Shown one piece after another: positions 7,194 through 16,235 of a stretch of 33,454 bases of DNA. Within the stretch, counting starts at the first letter, position 1. The number at the start of each line of letters is the position of its first letter. Source of the stretch: Methanobacteriota archaeon (lineage in GTDB: Archaea > Thermoplasmatota > Poseidoniia > Poseidoniales > Poseidoniaceae); the NCBI GenBank assembly GCA_002689345.1, contig NZFU01000010.1, positions 1-33,454 of the forward strand, read 5' to 3'. A program made the position numbers and the translations under genes. The notes below the pieces were generated by a model, which ran no database searches, was not told the origin of the DNA, and was given only the letters and a program-made list of their open reading frames with translations.

Positions 7194-8654
7194 TCACAAA
7201 ATTGGTTGATTTCTTAACCATTCCAAATCTGAAATGTACAACTGCCTAATGTCATCTAGTCCAAGAACTAGCATAGCTAATCTCTCTAGTCCCATTCCCC
7301 AAGCACAAACAGGGTCCTTGATTCCAAGTGGTTCAGTGACTTCTGGCCTGAATATTCCAGCACCACCCAGTTCTAGCCATTTACCACGCCACTTCACTTC
7401 AACTTCTAGAGATGGCTCAGTATAGGGGAAATATGCTGGACGAACTCTGACTTCTGGGTATCCCATTTTTTCATAGAACGTCTTTAGGGTACTAACCAAC
7501 ATTCCTAAGTTTGCACCAGGTTCCATGATTATGCCTTCAATTTGGTGGAATTCTGGTAGGTGTGTTCGATCTATACTCTCCTTACGAAATACTCTATCGA
7601 TTGCGAATACTCGACAAGGTTTCGTAGGGTTTTTGGCAAGATATTGAATTGTATTTACCGTGGTGTGAGTTCTCAATAGGCCTTTTTGAGAAATCTCTTC
7701 ACTGAATTCACCGCCCCATCCGGTCGATTCAGTCTCACCTCCGTGTTCGTGAATTGCTTTCCAATCTGCAATCAATTTAGGGTCGAGTTTGATTTGTTTT
7801 GGTTCATCAAGATAGAATGTATCCTGCATTTCTCTTGCAGGATGGTCTTGAGGAATGAATAGAGAGTCCATATTCCAGCCAGCGGTTTGAACATAATCAT
7901 CCACTAATTCTGAGAAACCCATCTCTAAGAAAATTGAACGAATACGCTCGATTAGTGCTTGCATAGGGTGGCTCCTTCCTGATCGAGGCATGGATGCTTC
8001 GAGTGAAACATCATAAGGTCTAAATTGAGCATTTTTCCATTCATCACTCTGTAGTAATTCAGGTGTTATTTCTGCAATCTTGACAACTTCCTTCAGCTCA
8101 TCAGCAGGGACTGCTTGACCATTTGGTGTTATTTTCCAAGTGCGACTAACCATCTCTACAACTTCAATTAGATTCTTTCGTCCTTTGAAATGGTCAAAAA
8201 GTGGATGTTCTAATGATGGTGATTCAATGTAAGAGGTCCTTTCAGCGATAGATTTTGAAACAGCAGATGAATCTTCACAAGAAAAAGTTCCTCCTTGAAG
8301 AGAAACACCTAGGCCCTTCAGAAGACCAACACCAGGTCCTGCTTCATGTCGCTCAAATTGTGAAGATAAATCTTTCATCGTAGTAGATGGGTTGGATTGA
8401 ATAAAATCCCAAAGTCTTGCTTCAAGTAGGCCATCTGTAGCAGCCCTTTCTCCTTCACTACCAAGAATGACTTCGGTATTACTAGATTCACTAATCTTGA
8501 CAAAACCCTGATTTGAAAGTCCATGCCCTGCACCTACAGCTATGGCTTGGTCTTCCCAGTCACAACCGAGTAAAACCTCTTCCAAACTCCATTCGCCTTT
8601 GCGTTCTTGCAAGGCTCGGAGCATCCTTTTTTCGGGATTAGTCAACTCCGCCAT
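7194..8654 (-). CDS. pheS: Phenylalanine--tRNA ligase alpha subunit
   Basis: A 486-residue PheRS alpha chain of the archaeal/eukaryotic type; with PheT it charges tRNA-Phe. Seen: an N-terminal winged-helix region (about 1-130) that binds tRNA, then the class II core: motif 1 around RSHPMQALIERIRSIFLEMGF (227-247), NMDSLFIPQDHPAREMQDTFYL (261-282), motif 2 FRKESIDRTHLPEFHQIEG (356-374), the Phe-pocket strand ELGGAGIFRPEVTEPLG (428-444) and motif 3 AWGMGLERLAML (451-462). Length is normal. pheT is not in the window, so the two subunits are unlinked here. A TATA-like box at 8672-8679 lies about 22 nt upstream, inside the end of the preceding gene. Confidence 0.97.
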   Translation of the reverse strand: MAELTNPEKRMLRALQERKGEWSLEEVLLGCDWEDQAIAVGAGHGLSNQGFVKISESSNTEVILGSEGERAATDGLLEARLWDFIQSNPSTTMKDLSSQFERHEAGPGVGLLKGLGVSLQGGTFSCEDSSAVSKSIAERTSYIESPSLEHPLFDHFKGRKNLIEVVEMVSRTWKITPNGQAVPADELKEVVKIAEITPELLQSDEWKNAQFRPYDVSLEASMPRSGRSHPMQALIERIRSIFLEMGFSELVDDYVQTAGWNMDSLFIPQDHPAREMQDTFYLDEPKQIKLDPKLIADWKAIHEHGGETESTGWGGEFSEEISQKGLLRTHTTVNTIQYLAKNPTKPCRVFAIDRVFRKESIDRTHLPEFHQIEGIIMEPGANLGMLVSTLKTFYEKMGYPEVRVRPAYFPYTEPSLEVEVKWRGKWLELGGAGIFRPEVTEPLGIKDPVCAWGMGLERLAMLVLGLDDIRQLYISDLEWLRNQPIL

Positions 8655-8671
8655 ATTACTTGCACACAGTG

Positions 8672-8679
8672 TTATTTAT
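8672..8679 (-). promoter_or_regulatory. TATA-like promoter of pheS
   Basis: Minus-strand ATAAATAA, centred about 22 nt before the pheS ATG, in the last codons of the upstream membrane enzyme gene. Spacing fits a leaderless or nearly leaderless message. Sequence inference only. Confidence 0.35.
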
Positions 8680-11200
8680 TCAAACCAGCGTGTCCAGGAG
8701 TATCTGCACCATCTCCCTTCAATATTGTCGTAATTGTGCTTTGTCCAAATACGAGACAAGTAATCCAGAATAAATAAACAACAGACGAAAATCCAATCAT
8801 TAACAATACTTGTGGCCTATACATTATCAGCCACATATTCGAAATATTTGTCACAAACATGTAGAACAATAATATGATTGCTGGGAATAAATCAAAACCA
8901 GATTTCGACCAAGTATTGACTACCATTGTACATGAAATGGCAAGAGGTAATGTGACCATTGATACCATCCATAATATCGGTGGGTCTACTCTTGCGCCAA
9001 AGAATCCTCCCGTGACGATGATTTTGCTTGGGTTGAATTCGATTAATCCCATAGGTGTGAGTAGTGAATAGTGCGTCCATACAATACACAGTAACAACCA
9101 TGGCATCAATCCTAGTACAATTTTTCTACAGGACTCTAATAACAAGTCTTCTTTTGGTTCATTCAGCCACTGAAGATTGTTTTCGACAAATCCAGGTATA
9201 GTTCTTACCAACAATAGGGTTGTCATCGCTGGCCAGGCACCCCATGTAGGAATAATTATGCAAAGGGCAAACATTTCCAACCAGCTTGATCTAAATGGAG
9301 ATTTGATGGCATAAGGGTGCTTGATACGCACCATAACCATTTGAATAACACAAAACAAGATCCATAATATGACAATTCTATCAATCCACGAACTTCCAAG
9401 AGAATGTAGGAATATTGTAGCAGAGACTGGAATCGAAAATCTAAGCCATTGCCAATTTTTTTCACCGAAATATATTCTATCTGCAATGAACATACAAAGA
9501 TTAGCCAATATGAGAGCAGCAATCAAATTGTCAGTCATAAAAGATGTGATTATGTGTTGCCAAATTTTGTAGAAAAAGTCGATACTAGTCAATTCAAACA
9601 ATGATGTGTTCACAATCAATCCAATGTAATAGTTGACGATGGTCCATATTGGCAACAGGATTAGAATCATGAAAACAAAAGAGTTCAATCTATTTTTCTG
9701 AGGGGTTTTTGATTTACGAAGATAAATAATCATAGTTACACAGAATACCAACAATACTGGTGACAATCTACTATCTGGTTGCCATAATGTTACTGCTAGA
9801 AGCATGTACGGTGACCAATGTGGTAAATTCGGAGGACTATAATCTTCAGATTTTGATTTGAAGAATACAAGGTAAAACGCCATACCTGTTACAGCAATTA
9901 GAGATAGAATCCCAAATGATTTCCTCAACCAACCATTGGTCCAAAAAGTGACCTCAATGTCATAAAACCAAATGTAATGAGTCATAATTAGTATACAGTA
10001 TCCCACCGATAAGGACAATATTTTGTATGAATTATCTTGAATAGCCTTTTTCCCATTCAAGTTTTTATATGCTAAAAATGCGATACCGACAAAGGGAATT
10101 ATTGAAAGTAACATGTCTAAATTAGAAGGGGTTTGAGTGAGGCTAGGTAATGCTCCCCATTCGATTGAATCTTCTGATAATTCCGCATAAGGGTAGCCGT
10201 TTTCCTCTAACCAAATCTGCCGCTCCATCTGAGCCTGCCAATTCCATTGTTCCAATGCCGACGAATGCTCGTCAGTTAACGAAAATAGATCCAACGGGAT
10301 TCTAGAATCTGCTGAAACAGGGAATGGTAAGTCTAACAATACCAGAGGTATTGATGCAATATCCCTTTGCACAATATCCTGAACTCCTCCTGCTTCTACA
10401 CCTGCTCCATAAAGTAGCAAATTGACTTTCATGGCCATATCTCCTGTACTGATTGCATGCCCACCGGATTCAGTCATTCCATGATCAGCGGTAATCATCA
10501 GCGTCCAATTGTCTGGGACTCTTTCACGAATCGAGTTTAGTTGATTGTCTAAGTGTAACATTTTATTCTGATATTTTTCACTTTTAACTCCAAACATGTG
10601 GCCAGCATGGTCAGTACCGCCCAGGTGGGCAACCATCAAATCATGTTCTTGTTCATCCATCCATGTATTTACATTAGCAATAATCTTGTCATCTGCATCG
10701 TATACATCACTGAAACCGGAATCATATACTGTTTCATGAATGAACCTTTCATCAGTAAACAAATTTGCCCAAACATAGAATCCAGTAAATGCTACACTCA
10801 TATTTTTGTCGAGTGCATAATGGAATGCATCGTCCTTCCCATCGTATTGGATAGCCCAATTTCTCATGGCATCTATCGGTGAAGAGTGGATGCCAGTTGA
10901 CATTTCTTTTGTACAAGGTCCCGTCAGTGTAATTTCACTAGTCGAAACATTTGCCTTGGCCCCATAATCAGTCCAGTTAGCCAAATTAGGCATATATTCT
11001 GGATTGTCCATGACGTATGCGGGTAATCCATCTAGTACGATCAGCAATACTCCATCGGAAACTCTGTCATGAATTTCGGGTGGTTCGACAGTTAGGTCTT
11101 GTGGAGATTCGGGGCCATTAAAGATACTAACTCCGGTGAATAATATTGGTAAAATAGCCGGCAATAAAATTGCTAGAATTGTAATTCTCTTACTTAACAT
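8672..11200 (-). CDS. PIG-O/PIG-N-like alkaline-phosphatase-fold membrane enzyme
   Basis: 842 residues from the ATG at 11200. A longer frame to 11284 would overlap the tRNA, so it is rejected. Seen: a signal-anchor helix (about 5-25); an extracytoplasmic alkaline-phosphatase-superfamily domain (about 48-345) with VLLIVLDGLP (metal Asp57), the nucleophile region TLTGPCTKEMSTG, HLGGTDHAGHMFG (D197, H201), TLMITADHGMTESGGH (D239, H240, H248); then roughly twelve membrane helices to the C-terminus. This order (anchor, phosphatase fold, polytopic tail) and the DHAGH/DHGMT motifs are those of eukaryotic GPI ethanolamine-phosphate transferases (PIG-N, -O, -G). It may therefore move phosphoethanolamine or another phospho-headgroup onto a glycolipid or glycan. 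Alternatively it is a phosphodiesterase. The substrate is unknown. Confidence 0.7.
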   Translation of the reverse strand: MLSKRITILAILLPAILPILFTGVSIFNGPESPQDLTVEPPEIHDRVSDGVLLIVLDGLPAYVMDNPEYMPNLANWTDYGAKANVSTSEITLTGPCTKEMSTGIHSSPIDAMRNWAIQYDGKDDAFHYALDKNMSVAFTGFYVWANLFTDERFIHETVYDSGFSDVYDADDKIIANVNTWMDEQEHDLMVAHLGGTDHAGHMFGVKSEKYQNKMLHLDNQLNSIRERVPDNWTLMITADHGMTESGGHAISTGDMAMKVNLLLYGAGVEAGGVQDIVQRDIASIPLVLLDLPFPVSADSRIPLDLFSLTDEHSSALEQWNWQAQMERQIWLEENGYPYAELSEDSIEWGALPSLTQTPSNLDMLLSIIPFVGIAFLAYKNLNGKKAIQDNSYKILSLSVGYCILIMTHYIWFYDIEVTFWTNGWLRKSFGILSLIAVTGMAFYLVFFKSKSEDYSPPNLPHWSPYMLLAVTLWQPDSRLSPVLLVFCVTMIIYLRKSKTPQKNRLNSFVFMILILLPIWTIVNYYIGLIVNTSLFELTSIDFFYKIWQHIITSFMTDNLIAALILANLCMFIADRIYFGEKNWQWLRFSIPVSATIFLHSLGSSWIDRIVILWILFCVIQMVMVRIKHPYAIKSPFRSSWLEMFALCIIIPTWGAWPAMTTLLLVRTIPGFVENNLQWLNEPKEDLLLESCRKIVLGLMPWLLLCIVWTHYSLLTPMGLIEFNPSKIIVTGGFFGARVDPPILWMVSMVTLPLAISCTMVVNTWSKSGFDLFPAIILLFYMFVTNISNMWLIMYRPQVLLMIGFSSVVYLFWITCLVFGQSTITTILKGDGADTPGHAGLNK

Positions 11201-11275
11201 TCTATTACCATCCGGTGGGTGAAAACAGTTGATAGAAATAGATATCGCCGTTCTAAATGCACTAAAGGCTAGATT

Positions 11276-11351
11276 TGGAGCCAACGGAGGGACTCGAACC
11301 CTCGACCGTCGGATTACAAATCCGAAGCACTACCAGCTATGCTACGTTGGC
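11276..11351 (-). tRNA. tRNA-Thr (anticodon TGT)
   Basis: The minus strand folds to a full cloverleaf of 73 nt (11279-11351): acceptor GCCAACG/CGTTGGC, D-stem GCAT/GTGC with loop AGCTGGTA, anticodon stem TCGGA/TCCGA with loop TTTGTAA (anticodon TGT), five-base variable loop CGGTC, T-stem GAGGG/CCCTC with loop TTCGAGT, discriminator T. The next three bases are CCA (11276-11278), so the 3' CCA is encoded. There is no intron. U73 is usual for archaeal tRNA-Thr. It reads codon ACA and, by wobble, other ACN codons. Confidence 0.97.
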
Positions 11352-11395
11352 GCATACCGGGCCAGACTCGTTTAGTTGATGAATGCGTCGGCAGT

Positions 11396-11403
11396 ACAAT
11401 ATC
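11396..11403 (+). promoter_or_regulatory. TATA-like promoter of the aminotransferase
   Basis: ACAATATC centred about 26 nt before the ATG at 11425. It is the argument for that start over the in-frame ATG at 11383, which lies upstream of the box. Sequence inference only. Confidence 0.4.
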
Positions 11404-11424
11404 CTCCAACATGGTGCGTTGAGT

Positions 11425-12702
11425 ATGGCTGGAGAGAATTTGCTAAATGCCGCAGGTATTGCAAAGCAAGGTAGCGATACCATCTTCAGTTGGTGGGCTA
11501 GGTATCAAGATGCCAAAGCAGCAGGTAGACCAGCAGTCAATGGTACAATAGGTGCATTACTGGAAGATGATGGTAATCTAGCGATTAACAAAGTAGTAGA
11601 TGCTGCGGTGCGGGCTGCACCTGAAATTGAGATCTCCGCCTATGCTCCACTTGCCGGACTTCCTTCATTTCTAGACCTCTCCAAAACCTTGGCATTTGGC
11701 GAATCAAGAATTAGACTTGAAGAATTAGGTTTCAACCTAGCATCTACTGCAAGTCCTGGTGGAAGCGGAGCATTGTATTTGGCTGCTAATAATTTCCTTA
11801 ATCGTGGCCAAGTGGCTCTATTGCGAGATAGACATTGGGGCCCATACAAAGGATTCCTCCAGAATAATGGAATCGATTTTGAGACTTGGCCATTACTACC
11901 CCCTGGTGGCAATGATGAGCATCCATTCTTCGCAGATGAGGAATTTCAAACTAAGTTGGGAGAATTATGTTCCAAACAGGACAAAATTATGGTTTGGCTA
12001 AATGACCCTGCGCATAACCCAACGGGATTGTCTATGGGTTCAGAAGGTCGTTCAGCTTGTTTAAATTCATTTGTAAATTCAGCTTTGAATAATGAAAATG
12101 TAGGTCATACATTGCTCATAGATTCAGCATACAGTTTGTATGCTGATGAGCCACATGCATGGGCAGATACAATCCTAGAAGCGATTGAAGATGGACTGTT
12201 ATGGCCTGAAAACCTGTTAATTTGCGTTGCTATTTCACTTTCTAAATCCCATACAATTTATGGTCTAAGAACCGGAGCAATAGTTAGCCTACATCCTGAG
12301 AAATCAGTTACTGACCGACTAAATACTGTGATGAGCGTAACCGGAAGGCAAACTTGGAGTGCAGCCCCTCGCGTAGCACAATATTGTGTTAGCGAGATGC
12401 ATTCTACCGAAGAAGGTGGCGCTGCCTGGGGTAAGGAAAGAGATCGTCTAAAGAAACTTCTAGATGATAGAAGAGCCAATTTGAAATCGGAATGCGAGAA
12501 ACTAGAAGTTCCTCTGAATCCTACTATGGATGGGTTTTTCGCTTGGATTGAAGCAGATGATCCTGTAGCCGTAGCCGAAGCATGTGCAAAGAACGATGTT
12601 TTCCTCGTACCATTAAACGGTGGTGTTCGAATTGGGTTGTGTGCTCTATCTTCGGGCGATATGGGTAAAGTAGCCGAAGCATTGAGTATTGCATTGGGTT
12701 GA
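11425..12702 (+). CDS. PLP-dependent class I aminotransferase (AspAT I-alpha-like)
   Basis: 425 residues from the ATG at 11425, chosen because of the TATA-like box at -26; an ATG at 11383 would add 14 residues. It transfers amino groups between an amino acid and a 2-oxo acid using pyridoxal phosphate. Seen: TASPGGSGALYLAANNFL, like the glycine-rich TPGGTGAL strand of I-alpha aspartate/aromatic aminotransferases; WLNDPAHNPTG with the cofactor-binding Asn; LIDSAYSLYADE with the ring-binding Asp/Tyr; SLSKSHTIYGLRTGAIV with the Schiff-base Lys; and VPLNGGVRIGLCALS with the substrate-carboxylate Arg. Length is usual. Substrate specificity (aspartate, aromatic or other) cannot be told. Its stop overlaps the next start by one base (TGATG). 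Confidence 0.85.
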   Translation: MAGENLLNAAGIAKQGSDTIFSWWARYQDAKAAGRPAVNGTIGALLEDDGNLAINKVVDAAVRAAPEIEISAYAPLAGLPSFLDLSKTLAFGESRIRLEELGFNLASTASPGGSGALYLAANNFLNRGQVALLRDRHWGPYKGFLQNNGIDFETWPLLPPGGNDEHPFFADEEFQTKLGELCSKQDKIMVWLNDPAHNPTGLSMGSEGRSACLNSFVNSALNNENVGHTLLIDSAYSLYADEPHAWADTILEAIEDGLLWPENLLICVAISLSKSHTIYGLRTGAIVSLHPEKSVTDRLNTVMSVTGRQTWSAAPRVAQYCVSEMHSTEEGGAAWGKERDRLKKLLDDRRANLKSECEKLEVPLNPTMDGFFAWIEADDPVAVAEACAKNDVFLVPLNGGVRIGLCALSSGDMGKVAEALSIALG

Positions 12703-13085
12703 TGTTCATGAAAAATAGGAGAGAGAATTTTCTCATTTCAGGAATAGTCTTGATTGTATTTGGAGCCCTCCTCTCCTTAGCAGTTAATATTGGCATGGGA
12801 GCTGTTACTGGAATTGGCGGAATAGTTTGTTTCATAATTGGTATGTCGATTCCAACCAGTATGGAAATGAGTCCTGAAGCAGTCGCAGCATGGCAGCCTT
12901 CTATGGAGAGGCTTCCAGATGCTGGTAGGTTCATGTATCGTGTTGATGTAACGATGGATGAGCCGATACGCTCAACAATTCTGTGTGGACCTTGTGGTAA
13001 TCTTGAGACAGTTGATGGAACAAAACCGAATGAATATTCTTGTCCAGCCTGTGGACGATTACTTTGGGCAAACGAAGAAGAATGA
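12702..13085 (+). CDS. Small membrane protein with C-terminal zinc ribbon
   Basis: I do not recognise a named family. 127 residues starting at the ATG that shares one base with the aminotransferase stop. Two hydrophobic helices (about 11-30 and 33-50) form a hairpin, then a polar stretch, then a putative zinc ribbon near the C-terminus: CGPCGNLETVDGTKPNEYSC with a second knuckle CPACGRLLW (CxxC-x17-CxxC). The one-base overlap implies translational coupling to the aminotransferase. The ribbon probably sits in the cytoplasm; what it contacts is unknown. Confidence 0.75.
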   Translation: MFMKNRRENFLISGIVLIVFGALLSLAVNIGMGAVTGIGGIVCFIIGMSIPTSMEMSPEAVAAWQPSMERLPDAGRFMYRVDVTMDEPIRSTILCGPCGNLETVDGTKPNEYSCPACGRLLWANEEE

Positions 13086-13137
13086 TTTAGGGAATAGAGA
13101 CACAAGTCTCATCACCGAATAGCCTTTCGCCAAAACC

Positions 13138-14004
13138 ATGACAGCAACTCGCTTGGATGGTAAAGCATGTGCGGCTGACCTTGAAGAAAGGTTGAAACAG
13201 CGTATTGCTAATTGTGACATTCAACCACATTTAGCGGTTGTAATCGTTGGAAATGATCCTGCTTCACATGTATATGTTAGAAATAAAATTCGTTCTTGTG
13301 AAAGACTAGGAATAAAATCAACACATATCGAATTACCAGATGATTCTCCTCAAGAAGAAGTTGCTAAAACAATAATTTCTCTAAATAATGATGATTCATT
13401 GCACGGAATTCTGATTCAATCTCCTCTACCATCACATATGGATGAAGAATCATTGACTGATTTAATCGACCCTACAAAAGATGTTGACGGCTTCCATCCT
13501 GCAAATCTAGGCAGGATTGTACAGGGGAGACTCGATGGTATGATTCCTTGTACTCCTGCAGGCGTTATGGAAATGATACGCTGGGCAAAGGTGGATATGA
13601 CTGGCAAAAAAGCAGTTGTCATTGGTCGCTCATTCAATGTTGGAATGCCTCAAGCACTACTTTTAGCAGCTAAAGGTGCTGATGCCACAGTAACGATTGT
13701 TCATTCAAGGACTACTGATGCAAAGGCAGAGTGCCTAGCAGCTGACATTGTTATTGCAGCGGTAGGGCGTCCTGAAATGGTCAAGTCGGATTGGATTAAG
13801 CCAGGCGCAGTTGTAATCGATGTTGGAATAAATCGTGTAGATGATTCCTCACGTGAAAGAGGTTGGAGATTAGCAGGTGATGTCCATCCTGATGTGGAAA
13901 AAGTAGCCTCTCTATTATCACCAGTTCCAGGTGGTGTTGGTCCAATGACCGTTGCAATGTTAATGGCAAATACTGTCACGTCCGCAGAAAGCCAACATTC
14001 TTGA
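13138..14004 (+). CDS. folD: Bifunctional methylene-THF dehydrogenase / methenyl-THF cyclohydrolase
   Basis: A 288-residue FolD, which interconverts methylene-, methenyl- and formyl-tetrahydrofolate with NADP+ for purine and one-carbon metabolism in the cytoplasm. Seen: HLAVVIVGNDPASHVYVRNKIRSC with the catalytic Lys (YVRNK), GILIQSPLPSHM, the substrate motif PTKDVDGFHPANLG, CTPAGVMEMI, the Rossmann-type VVIGRSFNVGMPQALLL, TVTIVHSRT, VVIDVGIN and the closing LLSPVPGGVGPMTVAMLM. Length and motif order are normal. The usual GRSxxVGxP is intact. Presence indicates folate-type C1 carriers. It is separated by 52 bp from the gene before and 22 bp from the gene after. Confidence 0.97.
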   Translation: MTATRLDGKACAADLEERLKQRIANCDIQPHLAVVIVGNDPASHVYVRNKIRSCERLGIKSTHIELPDDSPQEEVAKTIISLNNDDSLHGILIQSPLPSHMDEESLTDLIDPTKDVDGFHPANLGRIVQGRLDGMIPCTPAGVMEMIRWAKVDMTGKKAVVIGRSFNVGMPQALLLAAKGADATVTIVHSRTTDAKAECLAADIVIAAVGRPEMVKSDWIKPGAVVIDVGINRVDDSSRERGWRLAGDVHPDVEKVASLLSPVPGGVGPMTVAMLMANTVTSAESQHS

Positions 14005-14026
14005 GTTATCCACCCCAGTTGCAGGT

Positions 14027-14677
14027 ATGGACCCGAGACACCCCAACCTCGCATTTGCTGCGAACACCGGGGCCCTGGTATTTTTTATCGGGCTTTTATT
14101 TTCTGCATTCTTACCAATCGGAACAGCGAAAGGATGGGATACTCCTGAGACAATTTTACTGATCTTAATTCCAATTTGCATAGGTGTATCTTATTGGGCT
14201 AAGAGGGAACATGACATTCCAGTAGTACATGCCCATGGTACTTCTTCTGAGCAATATGAAGCAATGGAGGATTTGCCAACAATGGTTAGCCTTGATGCTG
14301 CTCAAGATAATGTAAATCCCGATACAGCAGCAGTCATTGCTTCAATTATAGGTGCAGAATCATCACAGGATCAAAATGCGGTCACCAGTGCTATCGATAC
14401 ACTATCGACGGGAGATATTGGTGAAAGTGCAGCACAAGCAGTTGCTCACAACGATACTGACCATACAAATGTGAACGTTGCAGAATTCGATGTCAGAGGA
14501 TTTCAAACCCAAGGGGTCGCAACAATTCCGTTACCTGATGTTCCAGCATTGGAGATACCAGACCTGCCGGCGCCCTTAGATTTACCAGAGATGCCAGACT
14601 TGGATGACCTTTTACAAGAAGACGCTAATTCTGCGGCACCTCCTCCTCTCGACTTACCAGATTTACCAGACTTTTGA
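14027..14677 (+). CDS. Membrane hairpin protein with acidic Pro/Leu/Asp-rich tail
   Basis: I do not recognise this gene. 216 residues: two hydrophobic segments near the N-terminus (about 9-30 and 39-55), then a long hydrophilic, strongly acidic region with no obvious domain, ending in repeated LPDxP/DLPxx units (about 165-216: PLPDVPALEIPDLPAPLDLP, then further DLPDLPDF). The tail has almost no basic residues and is likely disordered. It lies 22 bp after folD and 9 bp before the PHP gene, so it probably shares their transcript. A scaffold or docking role for the tail is only a guess. Confidence 0.65.
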   Translation: MDPRHPNLAFAANTGALVFFIGLLFSAFLPIGTAKGWDTPETILLILIPICIGVSYWAKREHDIPVVHAHGTSSEQYEAMEDLPTMVSLDAAQDNVNPDTAAVIASIIGAESSQDQNAVTSAIDTLSTGDIGESAAQAVAHNDTDHTNVNVAEFDVRGFQTQGVATIPLPDVPALEIPDLPAPLDLPEMPDLDDLLQEDANSAAPPPLDLPDLPDF

Positions 14678-14686
14678 GAGATTTTA

Positions 14687-15511
14687 ATGTGGACTGAATC
14701 TGTCGACCTTCATTGTCATTCGTGGCATAGCGACGGTCTATCATCACCCGAAGAAATGGCGAAACGAGCATTTGATTCTGGTGTCAAAGTTTGGTCATTG
14801 ACCGACCATGATACGAATTCTGGGTGGGATGAGGCCCAATCTGCTTGTGAGAATCTCGGTATGAGATTCATTCCAGGTGTTGAGATTACCTGTGAAGTTG
14901 AGATTTCTAGTGAAACTCATAATCCAACCTCGTGGCACCTGTTGGCATATTTTCCAGAAGGTTCTTCCCCTGAGTTTAGCGATTGGTTACTAAGTTTGAA
15001 AGAAGCCAGAGTGCCTCGCATGAAACTCATGCTTTCCGCGTTAAATGAGTTAGGCCATTCAATAGCAATTGAGGACGTTGAAAAACATGCTGAAGGAGCA
15101 CTTGGTCGGCCACACTTGGCTAGGGCAATGGTCGAATATGGGATTGTAGAGAGTGTACAAGAAGCGTTCGATGAATGGATTGGCGATTCAGGTCCAGCAT
15201 TCAGAGAAAGGCCATTGCCAACGATTTCTCATGCGGTAGAAATGGTACACCAGGCGGGAGGAATAACTTCTCTTGCTCATCCATACTATTATGGAATAAA
15301 AACAGAAATATTGATTCCTACTCTATTGAAATTGGGTGTTGATTGTATTGAAGCGGTTCACAATTCACATTCTGATTCTTACCGATGGGAATTGATGCAA
15401 CAAGGTCTGCCAATCACAGTTGGCGGCGATTCACATGGTACTGAGAAACGCCCATCTCCTGGAAAGATGGCAGTACCAATCAAGCATTTGCACTCTTGCT
15501 TTCACCGGTGA
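14687..15511 (+). CDS. PHP-domain phosphoesterase (YciV/TrpH-like)
   Basis: 274 residues of a PHP-fold metallo-phosphoesterase. Seen, in order: DLHCHSWHSDG (H-x-H and Asp ligands, residues 7-17), SLTDHDTNSGW (about 37-47), FIPGVEITCEV, the lid-region GRPHLARAMVEYG, SLAHPYYYG, and GGDSHGTE with the last His/Asp ligands. This motif set is that of the COG0613 group, which includes bacterial enzymes degrading short RNA or 3',5'-nucleoside bisphosphates. The true substrate here is not known. The last 32 bases overlap the end of tatC on the opposite strand, and the reading continues past the last ligand with KRPSPGKMAVPIKHL. Confidence 0.88.
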   Translation: MWTESVDLHCHSWHSDGLSSPEEMAKRAFDSGVKVWSLTDHDTNSGWDEAQSACENLGMRFIPGVEITCEVEISSETHNPTSWHLLAYFPEGSSPEFSDWLLSLKEARVPRMKLMLSALNELGHSIAIEDVEKHAEGALGRPHLARAMVEYGIVESVQEAFDEWIGDSGPAFRERPLPTISHAVEMVHQAGGITSLAHPYYYGIKTEILIPTLLKLGVDCIEAVHNSHSDSYRWELMQQGLPITVGGDSHGTEKRPSPGKMAVPIKHLHSCFHR

Positions 15512-16235
15512 GAATATCCCAAATAATTGCTGCTTCAAACAGTATAATTATTGGAATTGCTACTAGGAATAGAGATAGTGGGTCTGGAGGGGAAAATGCA
15601 GCCCCTAGTACAAATGTTGCAAACCAAATGTGCTTACGGTAAGCGAGTAATGATGTCCTATCAATCGCTCCTGTTCTTATTGACAGTAGTGTGATTAATG
15701 GGGCTTGGAACCCAATAGCACACGCCAAACACAAACTAACAATAAATCCGACAAAAGATGAAAGTCGCCATTCTGTTGATAGTCCAGCAGCCTGTGCATC
15801 GGTTGCTAAATATTCAAGCAGCATTGGTGTGAGAAGATACCATGAATAGATTAGGCCAGTAATTGCTAATGAGATTGAAATCATCACAGCTAAGACAACA
15901 CTCGATGCAGGTCGCGGGCTCTTTTTGGCCAAACCACTTTTCCACGCTCCATCAATTATGAGAGCGAATAATGCCAATCCTGCACCTAACCATGCTCCAA
16001 CTCTTACTTGAATCATAATGAATTCTACGGGAGTGAGAATAATTATGTTGACATCATCAGGTAGTAAGCCTACATTTAGTAGCCAATCTACAACCCTGTG
16101 CGCTAAAGGTATTCCAATTACCAATCCAAGTAAAAACAAGGACACAATCAACTTAATTCGAGTACGGATGTGGTTGGAAACCTGTTTGAATAGATTTTTG
16201 ATTTCAGGATTGATAACAGGTTTGTCGTCCATCAT
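15480..16235 (-). CDS. tatC: Sec-independent protein translocase TatC
   Basis: 251 residues of TatC, the twin-arginine signal receptor of the Tat export system, in the cytoplasmic membrane. Six helices fit the hydropathy. Seen: an amphipathic N-terminus, ILTPVEFIMIQVRVGAWLG (the LTPxExF region), LLAYRKHIWFATFVLGAAFSPPDPLSLFLVAIPIIILFEAAI (the SPPDP.S...P...LFE hallmark). The start chosen is the ATG of an ATGA overlap with the upstream stop, preceded at five bases or less by GGGAGG (minus strand, 16245-16240); an ATG at 16247 is less likely. tatA is not in the window. It is the last gene of a three-gene operon with a PAP2-like and an MFS gene. Confidence 0.92.
   Translation of the reverse strand: MMDDKPVINPEIKNLFKQVSNHIRTRIKLIVSLFLLGLVIGIPLAHRVVDWLLNVGLLPDDVNIIILTPVEFIMIQVRVGAWLGAGLALFALIIDGAWKSGLAKKSPRPASSVVLAVMISISLAITGLIYSWYLLTPMLLEYLATDAQAAGLSTEWRLSSFVGFIVSLCLACAIGFQAPLITLLSIRTGAIDRTSLLAYRKHIWFATFVLGAAFSPPDPLSLFLVAIPIIILFEAAIIWDILTGESKSANA

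Noticed and set aside
11201-11284. N-terminal extension of the PIG-O-like protein
   Set aside because: Would run into the tRNA-Thr gene and places 28 non-hydrophobic residues before a normal signal anchor; ATG 11200 is a better start.
12524-13105. Minus-strand open frame of 193 codons
   Set aside because: Antisense to the aminotransferase end and the zinc-ribbon gene, both with recognisable motifs; no promoter or family resemblance.
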